Source of the DNA: Hephaestia caeni
GTDB lineage: Bacteria; Pseudomonadota; Alphaproteobacteria; Sphingomonadales; Sphingomonadaceae
Assembly (NCBI RefSeq): GCF_003550065.1
Contig: NZ_QXDC01000002.1
Coordinates: 1 to 64,000 of the forward strand
Direction of reading: 5' to 3'
Length of the DNA stretch: 64,000 nt
The notes under the pieces are model-generated. The model worked only from the letters and a program-made list of their open reading frames with translations. It did no database searches and was not told the DNA's origin. The translations under genes were made by a program, and so were the position numbers. This document shows, piece after piece, positions 42,565 through 51,632 of this stretch (the stretch's first letter is position 1; each line of letters opens with the position of its first letter).

Positions 42565-45348
42565 TCAAAAGCGGAACCGGATGCCGAGCGAATAGGCGCG
42601 CTCGAGATACAGCACCTGCCGGGTATAGCTGTCCCCCGTATTATACTGGCGATAGCGTTGCAGCGGATTCCCGAGCAGGTTCACGATGTCGAACGCGAGC
42701 GTGATGTTCGGAACCGGCGTGACCGAGGTCGAGAAGTCAAGCTGGCCGCGGCCCTTCTCGATGATGCCGTGCGCGATCGGATCGAGCGCCTCGAGGCTGT
42801 AATAGGTCACGAACTTTGACCGGTAATTATAAGCGAGCCGGGCCGAGAACATCGGCTTCTCGTACATCGCGATGACATTGTACGCCCATTTCGACACGCC
42901 CGGAAACCGCTGCGGCTCGTTGTTCAGCGTCGCCGCGAAGTTCGACTGAAGATCGCCCTTGGCGTCGATATAGGTGCCGTTGGCCTGGAGACCGAAGCCC
43001 TTCGCCCAATCGGGCAGGCCGTCGATGTCGAGGAAGCTGGTGAACGACACCTCCGCCCCCTGCAACCGCGTCTTGCCGAGATTCACGGGTCGGGCGATGC
43101 GAAGCCCGCCGGTGGAACGATCGTCCACCGTCGAGAGGAAGCCCTGGGCGTCGTGCCGGAAGATCGCGGCGGTGACGGAGCCCGTCGGCGAGAAATAATA
43201 TTCCAGGCTCGCGTCGTAATTGTTCGACGTGAGCGGTTTCAGATCCGGGTTGCCGGCCGAGCCGCCACGGCGCAGGCGCTCTACGCATTCCTCGGTCGTC
43301 GGGTCGTCAAGGCAAGGATCGCCCGGTGCAAGGATCACCGGCTGGCCCAGCGACAGATTGGGCCGGAGATCGAAGAAGTTCGGCCGGGTGCGCGTCTGGG
43401 TATAGGCGAGGCGCAGTTGCAGTTCGTCGGTGAAGCCAATCCGTGCGCTGACGTTCGGCAGATAGTCGGTATAATCGTTCTCGGCGGTGATCGGCGGGAA
43501 AGTGACCACGCCGCCGGTATCCTCGATGCGTGAGAAACCGCTGATCCGGGTCTTGGTCTTGACGGCGCGCAGCCCGATGAGGCCGTCGACGACGACGGAT
43601 CCGAGATCGAAGCCGTATTTTACCTGTGCGTAGGCAGCGTACGATTTCTCGTTGGCGCGGAAATTGTCGGTCGGATTGAATGCCGGCAGACCTTCGGGCG
43701 TTCCGAAGAAGGATCGCAGCGCGACCAGATTGTCGCGGATGCTGTCGCGGGTGATCGCGGCATAGGCGACGTTCGGCTGTGCAGTGTTGTAGGTGAAGCC
43801 GGGGAGGCTGGTTCTCACATCCGCACCCGGGAGTGCGGTCATCGGGATACCCGCGCCTTCGTTGTTGACATAGAAGTTACCGAAATCCCGTCCGGCGTCG
43901 CGATCTCCGTAGCGCACACCGACTTGCAGCCGTTTCAGGAAGCCGAGGTCGAGATCGTAGGACAGGTCGGTACGTGCCTGCCAATCCTTGCCGTTCACGA
44001 TCAGCAACTCCTGATAGAGGCCGCGGCTGATGAAATTGGCGGGATTGGTGATGTCGAAATCGACGAAGGTCTGCGTCGGCCCGCCATCGGGGGTGGTCTC
44101 GAACTCGACGTTGCGTACCGGCGAACTGGCGAACGCATAATCGACGTTGACGAGGTTCGCGGTATACTGGCTGTCGGTATAGGCCAGGTCGGCCGAAATC
44201 TGGAGCCGATCGCGTTTCCAGATGACGCCGCCGCCCACCTGGTACGTGTCGGTCTTGCCGTTGAACGATCCGGTATAGCCGTCGGGCCGCACGGCGCCGG
44301 TGACGGTCGCCGTATCGATCTGGTTGGTGCCGGGGAGGGTCGTCACGTTCGACAGCTTGATGTCCCCGAAGATCGGGATGAACATCCAGCGATTGTAATC
44401 CTTCGACCGGAAGCCCTGGAACAGGCCGTCGGCGTAAATCTCAAGCTCGGGCGTGGGTTTCCACTGGACGGCGGCATTGGCCGATGGGCGCCAGCGCTCG
44501 CCATAGCCCAGGAAGTTGCCCTGCGCGTCGGGGAAGCGCAGGCCGGGTTCGGCGGTGGGCGCGTTGTTCGCGTCGGTGGTGGCGATCACCAGCGATTGTT
44601 CGCGCGTCGAATCGAGGAAGTTGATCCCGACATAGCTGACGTTGAGCAGCGCGCCGATCTCGCCGATGCCGGTGGTCCAGCGATCGCTGATCAAGAGGTT
44701 GCCGTTCGGGGCGATCTTCTCCGACTGCTGCGACAGCACGCCGTTCAGCGAGCCCGACAATTCGAAGCCGCTGAAATCGAAGGGCTTGCGGCCGCGCACG
44801 TTGATCTCGCCGGCAATCCCGCCCTCGATCATGTTGGCGGTGCCGGACTTGTAGACCTCCAGCGCGGCGACCGTGCCCGCGGGAAAATCCTGAATCTGGA
44901 CGTAGCGGCCCTCGGCAGTGAAGATCTGCCGACCGTTATACGTGGTGGTCAGATCGGGCAGGCCGCGGACGGTGACGCCCGCCGATTCGCCACCACCCCG
45001 CGTGACCGTGACGCCCGAGACGCGTTGGAGCGCGGAGGAAGCGAAGGTGTCGGGCAGCTTGCCGATATCCTCGGCGACGATGGCGTCGACGATGCCGTCC
45101 GACTCGCGTTTGATCTCTTGCGCCGTCGCGAGGCTGCGGCGGAGGCCGGTGACGATGATGGCACCACTCGAATCGGTGCCGTCCTGCGCCGTGGGTCCGA
45201 TGTCCGTGGGGTTGTTTGTCGCGGCGGCGGGCGTGTCTTGCGGGTTACCCGCCGTGCCGGTGGATTGCGCCACCGCCGCCGAGGGCACCACGCCTGCCAA
45301 CCCCACTACCGTCGATACCGACGCGCACAGCAACGGCTTCCACTTCAT
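42565..45348 (-). CDS. TonB-dependent receptor, carbohydrate-type (Xanthomonas/Caulobacter class)
   Basis: This 927-residue outer-membrane receptor has a signal peptide (cleavage near AVAQS, residue 29), a TonB box region GAIIVTGLRRSL near residue 63, and the sugar-receptor plug signature ESDGIVDAIVAEDIGKLPD near 82-100, followed by NGRQIFTAEGR. This class is typical of sphingomonads, caulobacters and xanthomonads and usually imports oligosaccharides or glycosides. The barrel ends in a C-terminal aromatic (GIRFRF). It lies 227 bp downstream of the DUF1080 gene on the same strand and probably delivers the glycoside used by the LacI-controlled locus. Confidence 0.95.
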   Translation of the reverse strand: MKWKPLLCASVSTVVGLAGVVPSAAVAQSTGTAGNPQDTPAAATNNPTDIGPTAQDGTDSSGAIIVTGLRRSLATAQEIKRESDGIVDAIVAEDIGKLPDTFASSALQRVSGVTVTRGGGESAGVTVRGLPDLTTTYNGRQIFTAEGRYVQIQDFPAGTVAALEVYKSGTANMIEGGIAGEINVRGRKPFDFSGFELSGSLNGVLSQQSEKIAPNGNLLISDRWTTGIGEIGALLNVSYVGINFLDSTREQSLVIATTDANNAPTAEPGLRFPDAQGNFLGYGERWRPSANAAVQWKPTPELEIYADGLFQGFRSKDYNRWMFIPIFGDIKLSNVTTLPGTNQIDTATVTGAVRPDGYTGSFNGKTDTYQVGGGVIWKRDRLQISADLAYTDSQYTANLVNVDYAFASSPVRNVEFETTPDGGPTQTFVDFDITNPANFISRGLYQELLIVNGKDWQARTDLSYDLDLGFLKRLQVGVRYGDRDAGRDFGNFYVNNEGAGIPMTALPGADVRTSLPGFTYNTAQPNVAYAAITRDSIRDNLVALRSFFGTPEGLPAFNPTDNFRANEKSYAAYAQVKYGFDLGSVVVDGLIGLRAVKTKTRISGFSRIEDTGGVVTFPPITAENDYTDYLPNVSARIGFTDELQLRLAYTQTRTRPNFFDLRPNLSLGQPVILAPGDPCLDDPTTEECVERLRRGGSAGNPDLKPLTSNNYDASLEYYFSPTGSVTAAIFRHDAQGFLSTVDDRSTGGLRIARPVNLGKTRLQGAEVSFTSFLDIDGLPDWAKGFGLQANGTYIDAKGDLQSNFAATLNNEPQRFPGVSKWAYNVIAMYEKPMFSARLAYNYRSKFVTYYSLEALDPIAHGIIEKGRGQLDFSTSVTPVPNITLAFDIVNLLGNPLQRYRQYNTGDSYTRQVLYLERAYSLGIRFRF

Positions 45349-45504
45349 GATGTCCTCCCCATTTTCCGAGGGTTGCGGAACCCCAGGAGTTGTTAGGCAT
45401 CAAGGAATAAATCGGACAAGTTCCGCTGGCAACGAATCAAGGTCCGCGCCGAACCTTCTTGCCTCACCTGTGGTATTTGTGCGTCGCCTCACCATCCCGG
45501 CCGC

Positions 45505-45532
45505 GCCACCGGGCGGCTAGCGGACCGGTGGC
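45505..45532 (-). terminator. hairpin between DUF1080 and TonB receptor genes, possible attenuator
   Basis: GCCACCGG (45505-45512) and CCGGTGGC (45525-45532) form a perfect 8-bp stem with a 12-base loop. In minus-strand transcripts it would form 44 bases after the DUF1080 stop. No U-run follows, so it is a weak candidate for termination or an mRNA-stabilising element that sets different levels of the two genes. Confidence 0.35.
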
Positions 45533-45575
45533 TTGTGTCCGCGCGGCGTCGGTCGCCGCTGCCCCAAATCGACGA

Positions 45576-46367
45576 TCAGTGGTCGAGATCGGGGATTTCG
45601 CGGACCCAGATGTTGCGGAAGCTGATCGGCGTGCTCGGATCGCCGTGCGCCTGGAGCTTGATCGGCGCGCGGTCATAGACCGTATAGCTCGGTTGCCCGA
45701 TATAGACCGTCTCGCCGCGCAGCACGGCCTGATCCTGGACGAGCACGCCGTTGATGAACGCGGTGACCGAAGCCGGGCGTTCAACCGTGCCGTCGGCGGC
45801 GAAGGCCGGCTTGTTCCAGACCACGTCGATGCTTTGCCATTCGCCCGGCTTGCGCACCGGATTGGCGAGCGGCGGATATTGCTTGTAGATGCTGCCCGCC
45901 TGACCGTTGACGTACGTGTTGTTCTGATAGCTGTCGACGATCTGAAGCTCGTATCCCTTGTCCCCCTTGCCCGTGGAAGCGAGGAACAGACCGCTGTTCC
46001 CGCGCGCCTGGCCCGTGCCGGTGATGCCGGCGGGAATGCGATATTCAAGGTGGAGCTGATAGCTGCCGAACGACTGGCGGGTCTGGATGTTGCCGGCTTG
46101 CTTGACCACCGTCATCGCGCCGTCGGCCACCGTCCAGCGTGCGGGCGAGTCGTCCTCGACCGATTGCCAATGATCAAGCGCCGTGCCGTCGAACAGGACG
46201 ATCGCATCGGACGGCGGTGGCGAGGCTTCGAACTTGCCGGGCAGTACCACCTGCACCGCCGGGGACCATTGCTCGGTATCTTCCGGCCTGGGCTTGGTAT
46301 CCTGTGCCGCCGCGATCGCCGGGATAAGAAGCAACAGGGACGCCGCGCCCAAAGCAGAAGAGTTCAT
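45576..46367 (-). CDS. exported DUF1080 (3-keto-disaccharide hydrolase domain) protein
   Basis: This 263-residue protein has a Sec signal peptide (MNSSALGAASLLLLIPAIAA, cleavage before QDTKP) and a single DUF1080 jelly-roll domain. The family segments are clear: WTVADGAMTVVKQAGNIQTR, RQSFGSYQLHLEYRIPAG, ARGNSGLFLAS, and QIVDSYQNNTYVNGQAGSIY. DUF1080 proteins cleave or eliminate glycosides that carry a ketone at C3. Export places this step in the periplasm. A LacI-type palindrome lies 77 bp before the start, and the gene is divergent from lacI. It probably acts on the product of the GMC dehydrogenase encoded by the facing operon. Confidence 0.9.
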   Translation of the reverse strand: MNSSALGAASLLLLIPAIAAAQDTKPRPEDTEQWSPAVQVVLPGKFEASPPPSDAIVLFDGTALDHWQSVEDDSPARWTVADGAMTVVKQAGNIQTRQSFGSYQLHLEYRIPAGITGTGQARGNSGLFLASTGKGDKGYELQIVDSYQNNTYVNGQAGSIYKQYPPLANPVRKPGEWQSIDVVWNKPAFAADGTVERPASVTAFINGVLVQDQAVLRGETVYIGQPSYTVYDRAPIKLQAHGDPSTPISFRNIWVREIPDLDH

Positions 46368-46443
46368 CGTTCAATCCCTGTCGATACATGCGGTTGACAG
46401 TGGTTCATATCGGTGCCCCCGATCCGCGAGATGCCGGGAAAAA

Positions 46444-46459
46444 TGATATCGATCTCATG
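46444..46459. promoter_or_regulatory. LacI-type operator, copy 1 (ATGATATCGATCTCAT)
   Basis: This 16-bp near-palindrome lies between the divergent DUF1080 and lacI genes. It differs at one base from the perfect palindrome at 47565-47580. The size, central CG pair and location are typical of LacI-family operators. It probably controls DUF1080 and the downstream TonB receptor gene and autoregulates lacI. Confidence 0.75.
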
Positions 46460-46513
46460 CTAGGTGGCGTGTGGCGGCTTGTCTAGGCCGCGGGTGCTCC
46501 ATAGGGTGAGACG

Positions 46514-47542
46514 ATGACGACCATCAGAGATGTGGCGACGGCCGCCGGCGTATCGCGCGCCACCGCCGCGCGGGTGCTGTCGAGCCCGGAACTGGTGGCC
46601 GAGAAGACGCGTGCGCGCGTGCTGGAGGTCGTCGAACGGCTCGGCTACAGCCGCAACTCGGTCGCCGCCAGCCTGCGTACGACGCGCACGGGCCGTATCG
46701 TCGTCACCGTTCCCGATATCTCCAACCCGTTCTTTTCGCGGGTTATTCGCGGGGTCGAAGAGGCGGCGCAGGAGGCAGGTTATGCCGTGCTGCTGGGGGA
46801 TACCCGCAACGACCGCGACCGCGAAGAGCAATATGCCGAGATGCTGAACCGGCGCGAGGCCGACGGCATCATCTTCCTGGGCCATCGGCTGCCGACCACG
46901 CTGGCGCGGATCCTCGATCGCGACGGCAGCCGCGCGCCGATCGTCAACGGCTGCGAGTTCACGCCGTCGCTCGGGGTGTCGAGCGCGCATATCGACAATG
47001 CCGGCGCGGCGCGCGAGGTCATGGAATCGCTCTACACGATGGGGCACCGCGATATCGCGCTCGTGCTGGGGCCGCCGGACAGCCCGCTGACGCGCGACCG
47101 CCTGATCGGCGCGCAACGCGCGGCCGAAGATCACGGCCTGATCGGCCGGCTGATCGCCGAAAGTGGTGACTTTTCGGTCGAATCGGGCCGCCGCGCCGCG
47201 AACGTCCTGCTGTCGCTCGATCGCCCGCCTACCGCGATCTTCTGCTTCAGCGACGAAATGGCGATCGGCACGCTGGCGGCGGCGCGATCGGCACAGATAT
47301 CCTGCCCCGAGGCGCTCTCGGTCGTCGGCTTCGACGATATCCAGATGGCGCGCTATGTCGATCCGCCGCTCACCACCGTTCGTCAGCCGATGGCGGATAT
47401 CGGACGCAAGACCGTCGAACTGCTGCTCGATATCCTGCACGGGCGCCAGGCCGGCCCGGTTTCCGCGACGCTGCCGCATCGGCTGATCATCCGGCAGAGC
47501 GTCGGCCTTGGCCCGTTCGGCCGCCCAGGGGCGCCCGCCTGA
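46514..47542 (+). CDS. LacI-family transcriptional regulator
   Basis: This 342-residue regulator has the LacI headpiece (TIRDVATAAGVSRATAARVL, residues 3-22), the hinge SVAASLRTTRTG, and a periplasmic-binding-like effector domain (SNPFFSRVIRGVEEAAQEAG onward). It should repress the flanking sugar genes until a sugar inducer binds. Operators occur on both sides: 46444-46459 upstream of it and 47565-47580 before the transporter operon. The ATG at 46514 has GGGTGAG before it. Confidence 0.94.
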   Translation: MTTIRDVATAAGVSRATAARVLSSPELVAEKTRARVLEVVERLGYSRNSVAASLRTTRTGRIVVTVPDISNPFFSRVIRGVEEAAQEAGYAVLLGDTRNDRDREEQYAEMLNRREADGIIFLGHRLPTTLARILDRDGSRAPIVNGCEFTPSLGVSSAHIDNAGAAREVMESLYTMGHRDIALVLGPPDSPLTRDRLIGAQRAAEDHGLIGRLIAESGDFSVESGRRAANVLLSLDRPPTAIFCFSDEMAIGTLAAARSAQISCPEALSVVGFDDIQMARYVDPPLTTVRQPMADIGRKTVELLLDILHGRQAGPVSATLPHRLIIRQSVGLGPFGRPGAPA

Positions 47543-47564
47543 CGCAGCGAAAAATGGGCTTGCA

Positions 47565-47580
47565 ATGAGATCGATCTCAT
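47565..47580. promoter_or_regulatory. LacI-type operator, copy 2, perfect palindrome ATGAGATCGATCTCAT
   Basis: A perfect 16-bp palindrome lies 138 bp before the transporter gene and 22 bp after the lacI stop. A TTGCAA hexamer touches its left edge (47560-47565) and may be the -35 box of the operon promoter, in which case bound repressor would occlude the promoter spacer. The near-copy at 46444-46459 supports a real operator. Confidence 0.8.
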
Positions 47581-47717
47581 GGTTGGTTCGCGTCAACTCG
47601 ACGAAGATCGGGCAGCGGGATGGGGCACGGTAAGGGCAATTTCAGATCGCCCGGCGTCCATTCAGGGATCGAACGGCCGGCGCCATGCTTCGGCCGCATG
47701 GATGAGGTAGCCTGGGC

Positions 47718-48974
47718 ATGGTGAAACTGCGCCTCTCGGTGATGATGTTCGCGCAGTATTTTGCGTGGGGCGTGTGGCTCGTTCCGCTCAGCACCTATAT
47801 GAGCCAGGGGCTGCATTTCGATACGATCATCGGCACGACCTTCGGCCTGATCGGGATCGCGACGATCCTGTCGACGCTGTTCATCGGCATGGTCGCGGAC
47901 CGCTTCATCGCCGCGCAGAAGCTGCTCGGCATCCTCTCGCTCGGCGCGGGCGGGGCGCTGTTCTGGGTATCGACCATCCAGAGTTCGCCGTCGCTGTTCC
48001 TGTTCGGCTGCCTGCTCCATTTCCTGTTCTACGCCTCGACGATCCCGCTCGCGACGGCGATCGCCTTCAACGCGATCGAGGATACCAGCAAGGAATTCCC
48101 CGCGATCCGCGTCTGGGGCACGATCGGCTGGATCGTCGCCGGGCTGCTCGTCGGCATCATCAGCGGCGCGGCGGAAACCGCGCTGCCCATGCAGATGGCG
48201 TCCGGCGTCTACATCCTGCTGGGGCTCTATTCCTTCACGCTGCCCGATACGCCGCCGCGCGCGCGCCACAAGGTTGTCAGCGTTGCGGCGATCTTCGGGC
48301 TCGACGTGATCCTGCGCCACCGCGAGACCGCGTTCTGGATCTTCATCGCCTGCACGCTGGCGCTGATGGTGCCCAAGAGCTTCTACGATACCTATGCCAA
48401 CGCCTTCTTCGCCGAGAAGGATCTGCATATGAACCTGTTCGGCGGGCGTCTGGAGGCGACGGGCATCCAGACGCTGGGGCAGATTTTCGAAACCTTCTTC
48501 CTGATCAGCCTGCCGTTCCTGCTGGCGCGGATGGGGATCAAGCGTGTGCTCGTGATCGGCATGGGCGCGTGGGCGGTGCGGTTCGTGCTGTTCGGCTTCG
48601 GCTATCACGACGACACCGCGATCATGCCGATGCTGCTGCTCGGCATCATCATCCACGGCATCTGCTACGATTTCCTGATCGTGTCGGGGCAGATCTACGT
48701 CGATCGCAAGTTCGATCCCGAATCGCGCGCGCGGGCGCAGGCGTTCCTCACGCTGATTACGCAGGGGATCGGGATCGTGATCGGATCGAACATTGCCGGC
48801 TATGTCTACGGCCTCCATACCGATGCCGGCGGCGCGCATGACTGGCGGGCGATCTGGATGGTGCCCGCGGTGATCGCCTTCGTCACGATGGTGCTGTTCG
48901 CGCTCTCGTTCCGCGAGAAACTGGCCGCGGCGCCCGCGGAGGACGGCGACGCTTCCGCGCCCGCGGGTTCGTGA
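47718..48974 (+). CDS. MFS transporter, nucleoside:H+ symporter-like
   Basis: This 418-residue inner-membrane protein has about twelve segments. Its N-terminus (MMFAQYFAWGVWLVPLSTYM) and the segment EFPAIRVWGTIGWIVAGLLV are typical of the nucleoside:proton symporter family (NupG/XapB-like), members of which in sugar loci carry sugars or keto-sugars. It is the first gene of an eight-gene operon under LacI control, and the next gene starts 22 bp later. It probably imports the periplasmic product of glycoside oxidation and cleavage. Confidence 0.88.
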   Translation: MVKLRLSVMMFAQYFAWGVWLVPLSTYMSQGLHFDTIIGTTFGLIGIATILSTLFIGMVADRFIAAQKLLGILSLGAGGALFWVSTIQSSPSLFLFGCLLHFLFYASTIPLATAIAFNAIEDTSKEFPAIRVWGTIGWIVAGLLVGIISGAAETALPMQMASGVYILLGLYSFTLPDTPPRARHKVVSVAAIFGLDVILRHRETAFWIFIACTLALMVPKSFYDTYANAFFAEKDLHMNLFGGRLEATGIQTLGQIFETFFLISLPFLLARMGIKRVLVIGMGAWAVRFVLFGFGYHDDTAIMPMLLLGIIIHGICYDFLIVSGQIYVDRKFDPESRARAQAFLTLITQGIGIVIGSNIAGYVYGLHTDAGGAHDWRAIWMVPAVIAFVTMVLFALSFREKLAAAPAEDGDASAPAGS

Positions 48975-48996
48975 CAATGCGGCGGGGGTCGGCGAT

Positions 48997-50139
48997 ATGA
49001 CGCAACCCATTCTCAGGCTCGGCCTGGTCGGTGGCGGCCCGGGCAGCTTCATCGGGCCGGTCCACCGGATGGCGGCATGCCTTGATGCGCGCTTCGCTCT
49101 CGTGGCCGGCGCGTTCAGCCGCGATATCGCCAAATCGCGCAGCCAGGCGGCGATCTGGAGCCTTGCGCCCGAGCGGGCCTATGACGGCATCGAGGCCATG
49201 CTCGACGGCGAGCGCGGGCGCGACGACGGCATCCAGGCGGTCGCGATCGCGACCCCCAACGACAGCCATTTCGCGATCGCCAAAGCGGCGCTCGAGGCCG
49301 GCCTCCCGGTGATCTGCGACAAGCCGATGACGGCGACGCTGGACGAGGCCGAGGCGCTGGCCGGAATCGTGGCGGCAAGCGGCCGCCCGTTCGCGCTGAC
49401 CTATACCTATACGGGCTATGCGATGGTCCGCGAGGCGCGCGCCCGGATCGCCGCGGGCGCGATCGGCCGCGTGCGCAAGATCATGGTCGATTATCCGCAA
49501 GGATGGCTTGCCGCCGCGATCGAAGACAGCAACACGCAGGCCGGCTGGCGAACCGATCCCGCGCGCGCGGGCGGGGGCGGTGCGATCGGCGATATCGGCG
49601 TCCACGCCTTTCAGCTCGCCGAATATGTCAGCGGGTTGCGCGTCGAGGAACTGGTCGCCGATCTGCCTCGCGTCGTTCCGGGGCGCACGCTGGACGACGA
49701 TTGCAACATCCTGCTGCACTTCGAAGGCAAGGTGCCCGGCGTGCTGACCGCGTCGCAGATCGCCACCGGCGAGCGCAACGGTTTGCGGCTCAGGATCTAC
49801 GGCGAGACCGGCGGCATCGAATGGGATCATGACGCGCCGGGCAATCTGATCCTGCGCTGGCCCGATGCGCGCACCGAGATTCTGCACAGCGGCGGCCCAG
49901 CGCTGCATCCGACCGCGCAGCGGGCGACGCGCCTGCCGAGCGGCCATCCCGAAGGCTTCATCGAGGCGTTCGCGACGCTCTATGCCGGTTTCGCGGACGC
50001 GGTGGCTGGCAAGGGCGACGATATCGACGGCCTGGTGCCGGGTATCGGCGACGGGTTGCGATCGATACGGTTCATCGATCTGGCGGTACGCTCGAACGAG
50101 GCACGTGCCTGGCTGCCTTTTCCGGGAGATGGACGATGA
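48997..50139 (+). CDS. Gfo/Idh/MocA family NAD(P)-dependent oxidoreductase
   Basis: This 380-residue cytoplasmic enzyme has the Rossmann start LGLVGGGPGSFIGPVHRMAA, the active-site lysine in VICDKPMTATLDEAEAL near residue 106, and GAIGDIGVHAFQLAEYVSGL near 195-215. These are the marks of sugar dehydrogenases such as inositol dehydrogenase and glycoside 3-dehydrogenase. It has no signal peptide. Its stop overlaps the next gene's ATG (50136-50139). It may reduce an imported 3-keto sugar back to the sugar, or oxidise a sugar at C3. Confidence 0.92.
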   Translation: MTQPILRLGLVGGGPGSFIGPVHRMAACLDARFALVAGAFSRDIAKSRSQAAIWSLAPERAYDGIEAMLDGERGRDDGIQAVAIATPNDSHFAIAKAALEAGLPVICDKPMTATLDEAEALAGIVAASGRPFALTYTYTGYAMVREARARIAAGAIGRVRKIMVDYPQGWLAAAIEDSNTQAGWRTDPARAGGGGAIGDIGVHAFQLAEYVSGLRVEELVADLPRVVPGRTLDDDCNILLHFEGKVPGVLTASQIATGERNGLRLRIYGETGGIEWDHDAPGNLILRWPDARTEILHSGGPALHPTAQRATRLPSGHPEGFIEAFATLYAGFADAVAGKGDDIDGLVPGIGDGLRSIRFIDLAVRSNEARAWLPFPGDGR

Positions 50140-51206
50140 AGACGATCAAGGGGCCAGGCATTTTCCTGGCGCAATTCCTCGGCGACGAGCCCCCGTTCGA
50201 CACGCTCGATCATCTCGCCGAATGGGCGGCGGGGCTGGGATACAAGGCGCTCCAGATTCCCTGCACGCCGCGCCTGATCGATCTCGACACGGCGGCCGAG
50301 AGCCAGGCCTATTGCGACGATTTACGGGGGCGTCTCGACCGCCACGGGATCGTCGTCAGCGAACTCTCGACGCATTTGCAAGGACAACTCGTCGCGGTGC
50401 ATCCGGCGTATGACAGCCTGTTCGACGGCTTCGCGGCGGAGCATGTCCGCGGCAAGCCCGCCGAGCGGCAGGCGTGGGCGGTCGAGCAGGTCAAGCTGGC
50501 GGCGCAGGCGAGCCGGCGCCTGGGCCTGTCGGCACACGCGACCTTTTCCGGCGCGCTCGCCTGGCCCTATGTCTATCCCTGGCCGCAGCGGCCCGCGGGG
50601 CTTATCGAGGAGGCTTTCGCCGAGCTCGGCCGGCGCTGGCGCCCGATCCTCGATGTGTTCGAGGAAAACGGGATCGATCTCGCCTATGAAGTCCACCCCG
50701 GCGAGGATCTGCACGACGGCGCGACCTACGAGCGTTTTCTGGACGTGGTGGACGAACATCCGCGCGCCCGGCTGCTGTTCGATCCGAGCCATTTCGTGCT
50801 CCAGCAGCTCGATTACCTGGCGTTCCTCGACATTTATCACGAGCGGATAAGTTGTTTTCACGTCAAGGATGCCGAATTCAGGCCCACCGGCCGCTCGGGG
50901 GTCTACGGCGGCTATCAGGGATGGGTCGACCGGCCGGGGCGCTTCCGCTCGCTTGGCGACGGGCAGGTCGATTTCGGCGCGATCTTCTCGAAGATGGCGG
51001 CCTATGATTATGCTGGCTGGGCCGTGCTCGAATGGGAATGTGCCCTCAAGCATCCCGAGGATGGCGCGCGCGAGGGCGCGCCCTTTATCCGCGATCACAT
51101 CATCCGGGTGACGCCGCACGCCTTCGACGATTTCGCGGCAAGCGGAGTCGATCAGGCTGCAAACCGGCGGCTCCTTGGGCTAAGCCCGATGTCGGCCGCA
51201 GAGTAA
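50136..51206 (+). CDS. cytoplasmic TIM-barrel sugar isomerase/epimerase
   Basis: This 356-residue xylose-isomerase-like TIM-barrel protein has no signal peptide. The four expected metal positions are visible: Glu in LAYEVHPGEDL near residue 186, Asp/His in LLFDPSHFVLQQ near 212, His in ISCFHVKDAEF near 241, and Glu in VLEWECALKHP near 299. It is coupled to the Gfo/Idh/MocA gene by ATGA overlap, so both probably act on the same imported keto-sugar. Paired Gfo/Idh/MocA and TIM-barrel proteins are typical of inositol and keto-glycoside loci. Confidence 0.9.
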   Translation: MKTIKGPGIFLAQFLGDEPPFDTLDHLAEWAAGLGYKALQIPCTPRLIDLDTAAESQAYCDDLRGRLDRHGIVVSELSTHLQGQLVAVHPAYDSLFDGFAAEHVRGKPAERQAWAVEQVKLAAQASRRLGLSAHATFSGALAWPYVYPWPQRPAGLIEEAFAELGRRWRPILDVFEENGIDLAYEVHPGEDLHDGATYERFLDVVDEHPRARLLFDPSHFVLQQLDYLAFLDIYHERISCFHVKDAEFRPTGRSGVYGGYQGWVDRPGRFRSLGDGQVDFGAIFSKMAAYDYAGWAVLEWECALKHPEDGAREGAPFIRDHIIRVTPHAFDDFAASGVDQAANRRLLGLSPMSAAE

Positions 51207-51226
51207 CGAGTGAAAAGAGGTCGGAA

Positions 51227-51613
51227 ATGAAGTTGATCTATGGGATGGCGGGCATCTCCTCGCTGATCATCGCGGCGGCAGCTATCGCGGTTCCGTCTGC
51301 CGCGCAGAGCCCCACCGCCGGCGAGCGCGCCTTCGTCATGTGCAAGGCCTGTCACACCACCGAGAAAGGCGGCCGCAATGGCATCGGCCCGAACCTCTCC
51401 GGCCTGTTCGGCCGCGCGGTCGGATCAGTGCCGGATTACACATATTCGGAGGCCCTGAAGAAATCCGGGCTGCGCTGGGACGAGAAGACGCTGAGCGAAT
51501 TCCTCGCCGCGCCGACCAAGAAGGTGCCGGGCACCAAGATGCCGATCGGTGTCGCCGATCCGGCAAAGCGTGCGGCGCTGATCGCTTATCTGAAATCCGC
51601 CACGGCGAAGTGA
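51227..51613 (+). CDS. periplasmic c-type cytochrome
   Basis: This 128-residue protein has a signal peptide (SLIIAAAAIAVPSAAQS), one haem-binding motif CKACH at residues 39-43, and a methionine ligand in GTKMPIG (Met105), as in class I cytochromes c. It is the natural electron acceptor for the flavoprotein dehydrogenase encoded five genes downstream. It starts at the ATG at 51227 with AGAGGTCGGAA upstream. Its place inside the operon ties sugar oxidation to the respiratory chain. Confidence 0.93.
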   Translation: MKLIYGMAGISSLIIAAAAIAVPSAAQSPTAGERAFVMCKACHTTEKGGRNGIGPNLSGLFGRAVGSVPDYTYSEALKKSGLRWDEKTLSEFLAAPTKKVPGTKMPIGVADPAKRAALIAYLKSATAK

Positions 51614-51632
51614 CCTCGGGAAAGGCCCGCAC

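Noticed and set aside
43924..45396. 490-codon plus-strand open frame opposite the TonB receptor
   Set aside because: It is a codon-bias shadow of the receptor gene, with no motif and no ribosome binding site.
47577..49133. 518-codon minus-strand open frame opposite the MFS gene
   Set aside because: Its sequence is almost all charged residues (Arg, Asp, Glu, Gln) without a fold, while the plus strand encodes a clear twelve-segment transporter.
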